DNA of 64,000 nt, taken from Babylonia areolata (Eukaryota; Mollusca; Gastropoda; Neogastropoda; Buccinidae). Made by a program: the position numbers and the translations under genes. The notes below the pieces were generated by a model. The model worked only from the letters and a program-made list of their open reading frames with translations, did not search any database and was not told the DNA's origin. This document shows positions 22,321 through 33,589 of the stretch, in pieces; position 1 is the stretch's first letter, and each line of letters opens with the position of its first letter. Where the stretch lies: NCBI RefSeq assembly GCF_041734735.1, contig NC_134880.1, forward strand, positions 32,283,330 to 32,347,329. Direction: 5' to 3'.

Positions 22321-25300
22321 AAAGGGGGTAGTGGTGGGGATAGGGGTTGTACGGGTAGGTGTAGAAGGTAAAGAGGTAGAGTAGGATAACAGGCAGAGGA
22401 TAGGTGCACAATCCACTCTCTCCTCGTACCACAGCAGGGTCTTTTAGAAAGATGAATTGAGGTGTTTATTTCTCTAACTTTAAACAGCACACATGGAGCA
22501 CACATGTGACGGGGTGGTAAGGTGGTGTTAGAGAAGGTGAAGACAGGTAGAAGGTGTTAGCAGAAAAGAGCTGCAGCCAGGCAAAGTAGACTCGGGAAGG
22601 CGGTGCGCCGTTTTTTCTTCTTTTATTTTCTCATTCTTCCAGACCAGGAGAGTTCTCTCTTTTATTATCTGGCACTCGCTCACTCCTTATATTATATTCT
22701 GTTCCGCCGAACCGCAAAGCCAGCGCCGTGAAGCGACTCACGAAACCGGCCCTCCGTGAGCCTTGAGGGGCCAAGCTTGTGTTTGTTTGATCAAATTTAG
22801 CGGCTTCTGACTTTCGGCTCGGGGAACTAACATAGACATATTATATATCACACAAAACTACAACAGACGAGCATTTTCTTAAGCTAAACCATTTTCTACA
22901 AAAATAATGTAGTTAAAAACTGTAAACAAAAAGAGTCACTGAATGAACGAGCTTTTAACGAGTTCATGTATCATTTTTGTACATTACAACAATTAAAACG
23001 TCGCGATATGTAATATAATTGCAACAGTTAAGTAACTGAAAATCCTGAATTTCCAACTACATAAAAATCATCTATAGAATCTGCTTCTAGAGTAAAGATT
23101 TTTTATGTCAAAATTCAAGAGGAAACTCAACGGACAGCTCCCGTGTCGGCACCGCTTGGCGGTGCTTTTGGCACTTGTGATCGACAATGAAATACTTCAC
23201 TTAAACCAACTACAACACAACTATACATGTATGATACGAATCAGATTGATAACAGAAATGCAAACATCTGCAAGACACGTTACAAAAATGTTTAGGTATT
23301 GTAAAAACGTATTTTGCTCAAATCGGCACTGACAAATTCCAATGGGGCCGAAATACTGTCAGACATTTCGTACTATCGCATGCCTATAACTTAGGTGTAC
23401 ACGGAAAGCGATACACGAGAAGAAAGCTTAATCATTTACATTTTAATGCACAATCTAAATTCCACGGCAACTATATCGATTTATAGAAAACAAGGTATTT
23501 TATATGTTTCAAGTGAGTGGATTTCGAAGATCGCGCCAAAATTCATTCACATAAAATATTAGTTTAAAAGAGTTATAGGCTACCTGGCCAAATGATATCA
23601 TTACAGTTGAGAAGTATGATCTTTCTGAAGACCAATAACATAAAAACTATAATCTCATCTATAAGGAAGTGTTTATAATTTAACAAATTGATGAAAATCA
23701 TCATACGGTTCCCTGTAAAGGGAGATAACTTGTGACCAATTTACAACTTCCTTGGTAACCTTCGGCGAGTCACAAAAGTCGTCTGCTAAGCTGGTCCAAC
23801 GAAGATTGTAGCCAACCCGGCTACACACACAATATTAAAACCCAGGTTAAATCAATACCAAAACATATGCTAGACATAATTGCATTGATGTAACAGAAAC
23901 ATCATTATGTTGTCTGGACAAGTAAACAATTCCACAGATAACCTTTCTCCATTCTGACACTCAATGTCTAGCCGTACACTCTCTTCTCAAAGAGATCTAT
24001 GTAAAGATGCAAAACAAGCTTCATATAGCTTACCATCAACAATCAGTGGCACATAAGTTAATGTGCACCAAATATATGACTAACAAATACCAACTCCCAG
24101 TGTTTAACTCCTGTCAAACCACCATAGAATAATAGCTGTTGCACCAAGTATGTGGCAGACAATTACAAACTCCCAGTGTTTAACTCCAGTTAAATCACCA
24201 TACAGTAATAGCTGTTTCCATTAAGACTGAACAAATCAGTACTTCGTCTCTGCAAAATATCTCACTGGTAAAATTATTACATGGGAATCATACAGTTTCC
24301 AAATAATATAGTAAATATATAGCAACCTGTGTGCACCAACATAGGACTGCCTGTCAGTGGTCTCAAATCTTATTGAACACATACAGCTATGTGTTACCCC
24401 ACTGGCATATAACGCATGACTACAGCACATGGTAATCACAACTACCAAGTCACACGTGTTCCCCATGTTGCATTATCACCCCTGTGCACACACATGGAAA
24501 AGCATGAACATACAGTTAGCCTGTAGATTTGTTCACCTTGAATATAACCATCACCACCTAACATACAAAATAGGTAGGTCATACCTCAAAATAACTCCAA
24601 CTGTTGCAAACAAAACATTCTACACAGATGCAACACACATAATCTCTGTGTTTCTTTGTGACTGAATGCTTACATTGTTCCCACAGTATGTCAACAATTG
24701 ACACATCACTGACATGTTACTGAACATTATCATTTATGTAAGCCAAGATGCACAACATGTAAACCCAAACATGATGTCCAAGCATCATACCATAATATCA
24801 ACCTGTAGTAAACAGGAAAGGGGGGGTGGGGGTGGGGGGGTGGGGGGTGGGGGGGGGGATACCCAAATACCCTAAACCAGTACTCCATTTAGTCATGTAT
24901 TGACAACATTGTGTATTTTAACCACTTTTCCCTCAGTCACTAGCCTCAAATACAATTAAGCCATACACATGCTGGCTATGCTCTCTCACAAGTCATGGTA
25001 TCTGCATCAACACATTCCAGTTACATTAACTGTGAAATACCACATCAGCTAAAAAGGATCTCTCAACACTCTTGTGACACAACATCACAATTCTACAAAC
25101 TCCAAGCTGTTTCCAAAACAGGGGGAGGGGGGGAGGGGGGGGGGAGAAGAGTAGGGAGGTAGGAAGGAGGGGTCCATCAGTGAGCAGTGTGTCTGAGAAA
25201 ATCCCACGCTTCCACCATCGGCGCCTGACACACTATAACACAGCAAAATGCCAACTTCTTAACTTTTGGAACAAGCTGACAGACCAAGAAAACAGTCATA

Positions 25301-25570
25301 AGCTCTCGACTGAGTGTGATGTACTGAGATAGATATCTGTTTCAGTTAACATGAAGAGATATTTACAAATCTGATTATTTAATTTATGTCAAAATTCTAC
25401 TTAATGACTGAGGAATTAGCGGACTTTGGACTGAACACTGTGACATGCGTCTTTCATACAATAAATTAAAGTTTATAGCAAAGCAACTTGAGGTCAGTTG
25501 AGAGACCAATATACATGCAGACCTGTTGTGCAGAAATAAATGAAAATGAAATGCATTATAACTATATGTT
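22321..25570. other. Unclassified intergenic DNA, possible insertion, poly-G tracts
   Basis: I recognise no gene. Bases 22321-22800 contain GT-rich and then GC-rich sequence. Bases 23340-24060 are AT-rich. Bases 24067-24142 and 24143-24218 are tandem copies of a 76-bp unit (ACCAAATATATGAC start, AATAGCTGTT end) with about ten differences. Impure G-runs lie at about 24815-24859 and 25120-25146. The stretch sits between two LINE pieces that may once have been joined. Confidence 0.5.
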
Positions 25571-25673
25571 ATGAAGTTTAGAACGCGGCTAAATCACAAT
25601 TTACCTATCCAGAGAGAAAAATACTTAGGTGCTGACAGAAATGAGAGAGTTTGTAGAAAATGTAATTCAGCCC
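25571..25673 (+). pseudogene. LINE C-terminal fragment with Cys knuckle
   Basis: MKFRTRLNHNLPIQREKY followed by ERVCRKCNS matches the C-terminal pattern of LINEs such as the one at 31.5 kb (LCRLRISAHELEIERGRHY, then DRLCKSCG). It is cut off at about 25674, where a minus-strand RTE-like LINE begins. Confidence 0.55.
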
Positions 25674-27290
25674 CGGGTGATTTGTATACCTCAGCAGGGA
25701 TTGCATTAGATCCTGGCACTTTGCCACAGCTAGGAGAGTTGCTTCACTGCCTTCCTGACTTCATCTTCTGTGGGGCGGGTGTCGAGGTCTTCGTTGATCT
25801 CTGCCGCCTGAGGCAGGCGAACAATGTCCTCACCGTTGATGTCGGCAGGACGGTTGAGGACGTTGTTGAAGTGCTCAGCCCACTGCTCCAGAATCAGCTT
25901 CTTTTCTGTAAGCAGCTGCGTCGGTCCTATCTGAGTTGAGGAGGGGTGAAGAGCCGGAGGACTGGGTTTCGTATACAGCCTAAGCGCATCATAGAAGCGC
26001 TTTGTGTCTGGTTGTCTGCAAAGCCCTGGATTTCATCCGCCTTCTTGCTGAACCAGCTGTTTTGCATCTCGCGAAGTTTCTTCTGCACCTTGTTTTTGCG
26101 TTAGTAAAGGCATCGAGTCTTCCTTGACCTGTGACGTGGGCTCGTTCTTATGTGCTCTAAACAGTTGATGTTTCCCTTGTCATAGTGCTGTATTTCTACA
26201 TCATTCTCATCGAACCAGTCTTGGTTTCTTTGGGTTGCTGGTTCGAGATCAATGTTCGAGGGCGGTAGTGTAGACAGCGTCTCTGAAGGCCATCCACTGT
26301 TCTTCAACGTTGGTCCCGTCTTCCTGTCAGTGGTGCGTCTGGCAGTCTGCCTTCAAGGTCGTTCGTCGGCGAATTCTTTTGCAACCTTGGTGCTTTTCAG
26401 CTTAGATACATTCAGCCTCTTTGCAGTCTTCTGATCTTGGAGTCTTTTCATGGGTGAAATGCGAAACAAGCTGAACTTGAACACAATGAAACGGTGGTCG
26501 GTCCAACAGTCGGCACCACACATGGTTCTCGTCACTCTGACGTCCAACCTGTCACTCTTCCTGGTGATGACGTAGTCTATAAGGTGCCTTGAGCGTGGGT
26601 GCATCCATTTGACTGACGTCTTCTTGCGGGTGAGTAGGCGGAACAGGGTGTTGGTGCCAGTGATACGAGGACGTGTGTGGCACACGTCTTGAGGAGCAGA
26701 TGGCCGTTGCTGTTACACTTGCAGTGCCGTGTCTACCAATGACTGATCCCTTTCCAGTTTTGGTAGTCTGTCCCTACTCTGGCATTGAAGTCCCCAAGAA
26801 CAGTGAGCTTCCTGACCGTGAGACCGCTGAAATGAGGGCGTTGAGTTCTTCATAACTTCTCTTTAATGTCATCTGGGGTGGTCATGGTGGGAGCGTAAGC
26901 ACTAATCAGCGCTGCACGCTTCTTGTTTGAAAGTGAGAGCTGAAGTGTCATCAGGCGGTCATTGATGCCTTCTGAAAGTTTGGTGGGTTTACAGGCGAGG
27001 TGAGATTCGGGCAAATCCAACGCCTGCTTCTCGTTGTTCAGCGCAGCTGCGACCGCTCCAGAAGAACTTGACGTGTATCCACCATCACGTTCTGTGGAGT
27101 GCTGAGGGCAGGATGAGGCACATAGGACATCCTGGTCATCCACTGCATCCGTTTCCATTTCCAGTCGTCTTGACCTCGTCTTGCCACTTGATACAGACGG
27201 TCTTGGACAAGAGAGTGAGGTCGACGGTGCGCAACTCCTTCTCACTATAAACAAAGTCATCGCACAAGTCATCAGTCATCCTTCATCCCA
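25674..27290 (-). mobile_element. RTE-like LINE, minus copy, decayed
   Basis: Reading leftward, the endonuclease part gives GINDRLMTLQLSLSNKKR, SAYAPTMTTPDDIKEKL, VKWMHPRSRHLIDYV and CGADCWTDHRFIVFKF. A linker and the start of the RT part follow, down to AEVYKSPGA. It is the same family as the plus-strand copy beginning at about 27300, and the two lie 5' end to 5' end. Stops, frame changes and missing pieces are frequent and the polymerase core is absent, so it is dead. It retains the Asp-His pair (TDHR) that the neighbouring copy has lost. Confidence 0.78.
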
Positions 27291-27632
27291 TACCATCATT
27301 TTCCCCAAGCCCTGTGGCGACAGGCGAGCGACGAAGCGACAGGTGTGGGTACACTGGCAGTCGTAGCCGCGGACCTGCACACAGGCGGCTCAGGCCATAG
27401 GGTCGTTTTTCACCAACTGGAGCAGTGGTGGAGATCGGCAGCCCCCTGAGCGACTGAGCAGCCCTCTTCAGGACAGCACTGCTCACCTCCATGGCATGAG
27501 GAAGGGGCTAGAAAAGGTGCCCTAAACATTGCCTGCTCCACACCACCCTAGTCAGCATACCGCGGCTGACGGGGACCATACTCAAGCGGTCGACACACAA
27601 AGGAAAGAAAGAAGAAAACAAGGAACACCCCA

Positions 27633-30017
27633 TTGACCATTGCCACATGGAACGTGCGTACGCTTCTGGACAGAGGCGACTCAGCCAGACCACAGAGACG
27701 CACAGCACTCATTGCGAGTGAACTAGCCAGGTACAACATCGACATCGCTGCCTTAAGTGAGACCAGACTGGCAGAAGAAGGCGAACTCTGTGAGCGAGGC
27801 GCAGGCTACACCTTCTTTTGGAGTGGTCGCGGACCTGAAGAGAGACGTGAGGCTGGAGTTGGCTTTGCAGTGAAGACAACCCTCGTTGGCAAGCTGGCTG
27901 GCCCCCCGAAAGGAGTGAACGATCGCCTGATGACGATGAAACTCCCTATATGCAACGGGAAGAAGTTTACCACCATTGTCAGCGCCTACGTGCCCACCAT
28001 GACCAACCCGGATGAAATAAAGGCGAAGTTCTACGAGGACCTGAACGCTGTCATCACCACTGTTCCCAACGCAGACAAGCTCATCACTCTTGGTGACTTT
28101 AACGCGAGAGTTGGTTGTGACAGCACCTCCTGGGAAGGCGTGATTGGGAAGCATGGGGTTGGTAACTGTAACAGCAATGGCCAACTACTTCTCCAGACAT
28201 GTGCCGAGCACGACCTCCTTATCACAAACACCATCTTCTGCCTCCCTACCCGTAACAGGACGTCATGGATGCATCCTCGCTCTGGGCATTGGCATCTCAT
28301 CGACTTTGTCATCGTCAGGAAGAGGAACAGGCAGGACGTACGAGTCACGAGGGCCATGTGCGGCGCCGAGTGCTGGACAAAGCACCGCCTTATCGTCTCC
28401 AAGCCCAACCTCCGCATCCAGCCCAAGAGACGGCCTCAGGGCATGAAAGCACACAAACGCCTGAATGTCAACAAGCTGGAGCTAGGCAACATCAAGCAGA
28501 GCTTTGCTGACACCCTGGAGGAACGCCTTGAGTCCACCGTGCTGGACAACCAGAATGTGGAGGCAGCTTGGGGCGCACTGCATGAGACGGTGTACAACAC
28601 TACCATGGAGTGCCTGGGGCCTTCTGTCAGGAAGCACAAAGACTGGTTTGATGAGAACTGCACTGAGATCAAGCAGCTGCTAGAAGACAAACGCCAAGCC
28701 TACAGAGCCCACATTGAAGATCCCAAATCACAGTCAAAGAAAGACATACTGAAGAGTGCACGCAGCACCATCCAGCTGAAGCTGCGGCAGATGCAGGATT
28801 CCTGGCTGAGCAACAAAGCTGATGAGATCCAGGGCTTTGCAGACAGGAACGACATGAAGAACTTCTATAACGGCCTGAAAGAAGTCTACGATCCCACCAC
28901 CTCCGGATCTGCTCCACTCCTCAGTGCTGATGGTTCTACCCTGATCCCTGACAAGGACGGGATCCTTGAGAGATGGGCTGAACACTTTGACAGCGTACTG
29001 AACCGCCCCTCCACCATCAATGATGAAGCCATCGACCGATTCCCCCAGGTGCCAGTCAGTGAGTCGTTGGATGCCATTCCAACTTTGGAGGAGACCCAGA
29101 AAGCTATCCGTCTACTATCCAATGGCAAAGCCCTTGGCTCAGACTCCATTCCAGCTGAGGTCTACAAAGAAGGTGGTATGGCGCTGACTGAGAAGCTTCA
29201 TCAGCTGTTCCAGCTCATCTGGCAGCATGAGGGAGTTCCACAGGACTTCAAAGACGCTTCCATCATACACCTGTACAAGCGCAAAGGAAATCGTCAGGCC
29301 TGTGACAACCATCGTGGAATATCCCTGCTGTCTGTCGTAGGCAAGACTCTGGCCAGAGTGCTACTCAACCGTCTCATAGCGCACCTTGAGCAAGGTCTCC
29401 TACCAGAGAGCCAGTGTGGCTTCCGGAAAGAACGCGGGACTATCGACATGGTGTTTGCTGCCAGGCAGCTTCAGGAGAAGTGTCAGGAACAGAACGCCGA
29501 CCTTTACTCCACCTATGTCGATCTGACCAAGGCCTTCGATACTGTTAGCAGAGATGGCCTTTGGAGAATCATGGCGAAGTACGGGTGTCCCAGAAAGTTC
29601 ATCACCATCATACGGCAACTACACGATGGGATGCTGGCCCGAGTCCAAGACAACGGAGAGACTTCAGAACCATTCCCTGTCTCCAACGGAGTCAAGCAAG
29701 GGTGTGTTCTTGCCCCCATCCTGTTCAGTCTCATGTTTTCAGCCATGCTGACAGATGCCTTCAGAGACGCTGACGTAGGCATTGGCATCAGGTACCGCAC
29801 AGATGGCTCACTCTTCAACCTCAGGAGGCTTCAAGCAAAAACCAAGGTGAGGACAGACACAGTCAACGACTTCCTGTTTGCTGATGACTGCGCTCTCAAC
29901 GCTGCCTCCGAAGCTGACATGCAACACAGTGTCGACAAGTTCTCTGCTGCTCAAGGCCTGACTAAGCGCGTTGGGTTACGCTGCTGGTCAGGCATCTGCT
30001 TGGCAGATGTGGTGTAG
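27633..30017 (+). pseudogene. RTE-like LINE ORF: endonuclease, linker and RT up to the SINE
   Basis: The endonuclease boxes are IATWNVRT, ALSETRLAEEG, ITLGDFNARVG and ECWTKHRLIVSK. In the last box Lys replaces the catalytic Asp seen in the neighbouring copy (WTDHR), so this nuclease is probably inactive. The RT boxes are KALGSDSIPAEVYKEGG, DNHRGISLLSVVGKTLAR, SQCGFRKERGTIDMVF, YVDLTKAFDTVSRDGLW (first Asp), GVKQGCVLAPILFSLMF and DFLFADDCALNAAS (catalytic FADD). The last residues before the stop at 30015-30017 are read from the inserted SINE. Confidence 0.87.
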
Positions 30018-30072
30018 CGTATATGGATTTGTCCGAACGCAGTGACGCCTCCTTGAGCTACTGAAACTGAAA
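29951..30072 (+). mobile_element. Short SINE (122 bp) with TGAAAC tail, with target-site duplication
   Basis: It runs from TCAAGGCCTGACTAAGCG to the tail CTACTGAAACTGAAAC. It is flanked by an 8-9 bp duplication, (C)TCTGCTGC at 29942-29950 and again at 30073-30081. The LINE coding frame resumes correctly after the second copy, which proves a retroposed insertion. The element has stems CCTGAC/GTCAGG and CATCTGC/GCAGATG. A degenerate pol III box pair is possible but weak. This is the reference copy for the family. Confidence 0.9.
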
Positions 30073-30081
30073 CTCTGCTGC

Positions 30082-30946
30082 CTGTGACAACTTTGGCCTC
30101 ACAATCAGCACAAAGAAGACTGAGGTGATGCACCAGCCAGCTCCAGGAAAGCCTTACGTTGAACCAAACGTCTTCATCAACGGGCAACGACTGAACGCAG
30201 TGGACAAGTTCACATACCTGGGCAGTACACTCTCTCGCACAGTTGTCATCGACGAGGAGGTGAATGGCAGACTCCATAAGAATGTTTGGAACAGGAGAGG
30301 CATCACCCTGGAGACGAAGCTCAAAGTATACAAGGCCATAGTTCTCACCACACTGCTCTATGGATGTGAATCATGAACGGTCTACAAACGCCACGCCAAA
30401 AAGCTGAACCACTACCACACCACCAGCCTCAGAAAACTTCTCCGCGTAAAGTGGCAAGAGAAGATCCCTGACACAGAGGTGCTCACTCGTGCAAACTTGC
30501 CCAGCATCTACACCATCTTGATGCAGGCCCAGCTGCGCTGGGCAGGCCATGTAGTTCGCATGCCAGACCACCGGCTCCCCAAGAAACTGCTGTACGGCGA
30601 ACTCCAACATGACAAGCGCTCCCATGGAGGCCAAAAGAAGCGCTTCAAAGACACCCTGAAAGCTTCTCTGAAGGCCTTCAACATCAGCCACGACACATGG
30701 AAGCTGAATGCAATGGACAGACCAAAGTGGCATTCAGCTGTCCACAAAGGCGCCAAATCCTGTGAGGCCAACAGAATCGCTGCAGTAGAGCAACGCAGAC
30801 AGGCCAGGAAAAGCAGTGCCAGCAAGTCCCCGACAGCCGCGACCATCCCCTGTCCACACTGCGTCAGAACCTTCCGGGCGCGGATTGGCCTGACCAGTCA
30901 TCTGCGCACCCACAGAGCCCAACCCATCCACCCCCAGGATGACTAG
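30082..30946 (+). pseudogene. RTE-like LINE ORF, C-terminal part with zinc finger
   Basis: The frame continues DNFGLTISTKKTEVMHQPAP after the SINE. Then come DKFTYLGSTLSRTVVIDEEV, LTTLLYGCES and (after the TGA) TVYKRHAKKLNHYH, then MQAQLRWAGHVVRMPDHRLP. The end CPHCVRTFRARIGLTSHLRTH-type segment (about 30850-30915) is a C2H2-like finger. C-terminal fingers of this sort help LINE proteins bind nucleic acid. Confidence 0.85.
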
Positions 30947-30974
30947 ATGGTCCTCGTCGATCCCGTCGGACGAA

Positions 30975-31133
<159 letters not shown>

Positions 31134-31137
31134 AAGA

Positions 31138-33519
31138 ACTCAGAACTCAGAACTCATTTAATTGTCGTAAAACCATCATAGGAATTATGGACACTATAAA
31201 CTAAACACAACAAGCAAACAAAAAGTAAAAGCAATAAGTTGTGAGCACATGCAGGATATTCCATAAGACATAGTTATGGACTGCGAACTTTAAAGCATTC
31301 ATATATGTATTTTGCCAGTTCTGGTTGGAAATAATTTTGTGGCAACAGAGAACTCGGCCTTTGGATTATTGTGTTGCCAGTGCCATCTGGCCAATGATTC
31401 GAAGACTGGGAATTGACTGTCACAAGTAGGCGAGACCTCAAGTCAGAGTACACACTACACTTGTCCAGAAAATGCAGTTCATCCTCTATAACTCCACATG
31501 ATTTACATAGCCGGTCTTTCCTAGTTACGTTGTAGTGACGTCCACGCTCAATTTCAAGTTCATGTGCACTTATTCGCAATCGACATAGTGCTCCTCTGTG
31601 TTTAGTATTTTTGCAGCTGATCAGGTACGGTTGTAATGTATAAGTATTTGCAATTTTGCAATAAAAGGAGAGCCTTGAAATGGTCTCGTTCTTTCTGCTG
31701 TTCCAATATTGAACATATTTATCCTGTAATTTATTCAAGATTGAATATTTTAGTCGCTTAATGCTGAGTGTGCCTTGGTTCTCCCATACGTGGGAGAATC
31801 CAATTGAAACCAGTATCTTTTTGATAAAATTAAGCCAAGGAACTTTTTCCAATGAACCCATCGATAACATATCATCATATGCTTGCCTCAAATAGCTATC
31901 TTCTTTTGATTCTATGATGTGTACCCAAAATGAGATGACCTGACACACTGCGGTCAGAGAAATGGGGTATCTGCCCAGTTCTGCCAGGACTGGTAACTTA
32001 ATTGATCTTTTGTGTACGCCCATTAAGCTCCTACAGAAGTTGACATGTACATTTTCTGATGGGCATTTTGCGGAGAGAAAGGCATCAAATTGGTTGAACA
32101 GCATAGAGGGCGTGGAGAAGTTTGTCGCAGTTTGATTGAATGGAAACCACACCTCAGCGCCGTAACTGAGAATTGGGGTGACTAAAATGTCAAACAGTTG
32201 CGTCATTACATCAATTTTTACTTCTTTCCCTCGCACACTGCGTTTCAGAGTATGCGCTGCTTTATGTCCTTGTTTGGCTAAGTGGTCTTCAGCAAGGTGA
32301 AAATTTCCACTGTTATGAAAAATAACTCCCAAGTATTTATATCTATCCGTCGTTTCGATGCAGTTATCGCCACATGAAAAGAGCACTGGTATTTTGGGGT
32401 CGTTTTTTGTGAAAATTACGACTTTTGTTTTGTCCCTGTTGATTTTAAGCCCCCATTGCAAACAGTATTCATGTAGTTGGTCTAGTTTGTTTTGTAGTCC
32501 GACTTTTGTTGTCGAGAGCATCACAATGTCATCCGCATATAACAGATAAGGGATCTGAGTCTTGGTTGTTTCATTGATGTATGGTGAGGTGTCATCGTGT
32601 ATATATTCTCTTATGTCATTAATGAAATCCTTTTTTAACTGCGATAGAATCTGTGAACCCCTCGTTTGATTTACCACATACAGTTGAATTTTGGTACATC
32701 TCTTTTATAATGAGGAAACATTTTCCATTTATCCCAATTTTGTTTAGTTTCAAAAGAAGTGCATCATGCCATATATTGTCAAATGCCTTATTAAAATCAA
32801 CAAAACAGCTGTAGAGACGCCCATTTCTTTTATTGATGGTGTTGTCAATTATCTTTTTCAGGATGAATATGTGATCAGTGGTTCTAGAATGCCTTCTGAA
32901 ACCAGCCTGCTCTTTTATTAGTAACTCGTTTTGTTCTAGGTATGTTTCAATTCTTCTGTTGATAACTTGACAAAACAGTTTCCCAAAGGTGCTGTTGAGT
33001 GTTATACCCCGATAATTGTTAGGATTGGTTGGGTCTCCACTTTTAAAGATAGGAACATTTATTCCGTCTTTCCACTGACTGGGATAAATACCAGTCTGAA
33101 ATATGGCATTGAATAACTTGCATACAGTAGCACTGATGCTGGGCATGCTTGCTTTGAGCATTTCGCTTGTAATTCCGTCTTTACCGGGGGCTTTATTGGT
33201 CTTGAGACTCTTTACGGCTCGCATTATTTCAGTCATCGTAAAAGGATTGTCCAGGACAAACACTGGCATAGTCTGTTTTATTCTATCAAGTTCTTTTTGT
33301 ACGTGTTCTTTCCTAGCTTTATCAACGGGTACTTAACTACTTATCAAGTTTTCTAAGTGATTAATCCATTTACCTGCAGATAATGTGTGTCTCTGCGGTT
33401 GAGTAGAACTATCTGCATTTTTTAGTTCAGATAGTATTTTCCAAACTTTTTGGGGGTCGTGCTCCATTGCTGTGTTTAAACTTCTCACAAGTTCATTTCT
33501 GTACGTCTTTTTTGTTTTC

Positions 33520-33523
<4 letters not shown>
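31138..33523 (-). mobile_element. LINE of unresolved clade, minus copy, with heptamer tail
   Basis: Read leftward, the linker (LNTAMEHDPQKVWKILSELK) is followed by RT boxes KAPGKDGITSEMLKAS, NNYRGITLNSTFGKLFC, KEQAGFRRHSRTTDHIF, CFVDFNKAFDNIW and PYLLYADDIVMLST. A long C-terminal region ends with a Cys knuckle (DRLCKSCG). The stop of the ORF is at 31274. The 3' end carries three GAGTTCT repeats (31139-31159 on the plus strand as AGAACTC). The 5' side is cut at a (TG)n tract. No endonuclease part is present. Confidence 0.85.
31274..33269 (-). pseudogene. LINE RT and C-terminal ORF, with a deletion in the RT core
   Basis: The upstream frame runs from 33269 to near 32640 (MPVFVLDNPFTMTEIM to SIAVKKG). 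The downstream frame takes over at about 32640 (FINDIREYIHD to the stop at 31274). The roughly 14 residues that normally follow KKG in such RTs (a V-RQG-LSP-LFN-type box) are missing. The frame change therefore looks like a deletion of about 43 bp in the polymerase core. The catalytic YADD (LLYADDIVM) and the first Asp (VDFNKAFD) are kept. This copy could not make a working RT. Confidence 0.83.

Positions 33524-33587
<64 letters not shown>
33524..33587. repeat. (TG)n microsatellite at the LINE 5' junction
   Basis: A nearly pure TG run of about 64 bp abuts the truncated 5' side of the minus-strand LINE. Confidence 0.93.

Positions 33588-33589
<2 letters not shown>

Larger units (their letters stand above)
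27300..30965 (+). mobile_element. RTE-like LINE, nearly intact, split by a SINE
   Basis: This is a non-LTR retrotransposon with one long ORF from 27633 (MTIATWNVRTLLDRGDSA) to the stop at 30946. The order is a GC-rich 5' UTR (about 27300-27632), APE endonuclease (27633-28420), linker, RT (about 29080-30250) and a C-terminal region ending in a C2H2-like finger. A 3' UTR of about 20 bp runs into a (CA)n tract. The copy has one in-frame stop (TGA 30374-30376, where CES-TVYKRH implies a lost Trp) and one 131-bp interruption, made of the SINE and its target duplication. The frame on the far side is exactly that expected once 131 bp are discounted. RTE is the best guess; the exact clade is uncertain. 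Confidence 0.87.

Noticed and set aside
22525-23840. Possible solo LTR (TGTT start, ACA end)
   Set aside because: The terminal words are too short to mean anything, and no second copy, primer-binding site or target duplication was visible.
24815-25146. G-run clusters as regulatory quadruplex elements
   Set aside because: The runs are impure low-complexity G tracts with no gene nearby. Nothing beyond composition supports a function.
25571-25939. 122-codon plus-strand ORF as a single gene
   Set aside because: Its first 35 codons are a LINE C-terminal fragment and the rest is the antisense of the minus-strand RTE-like LINE.
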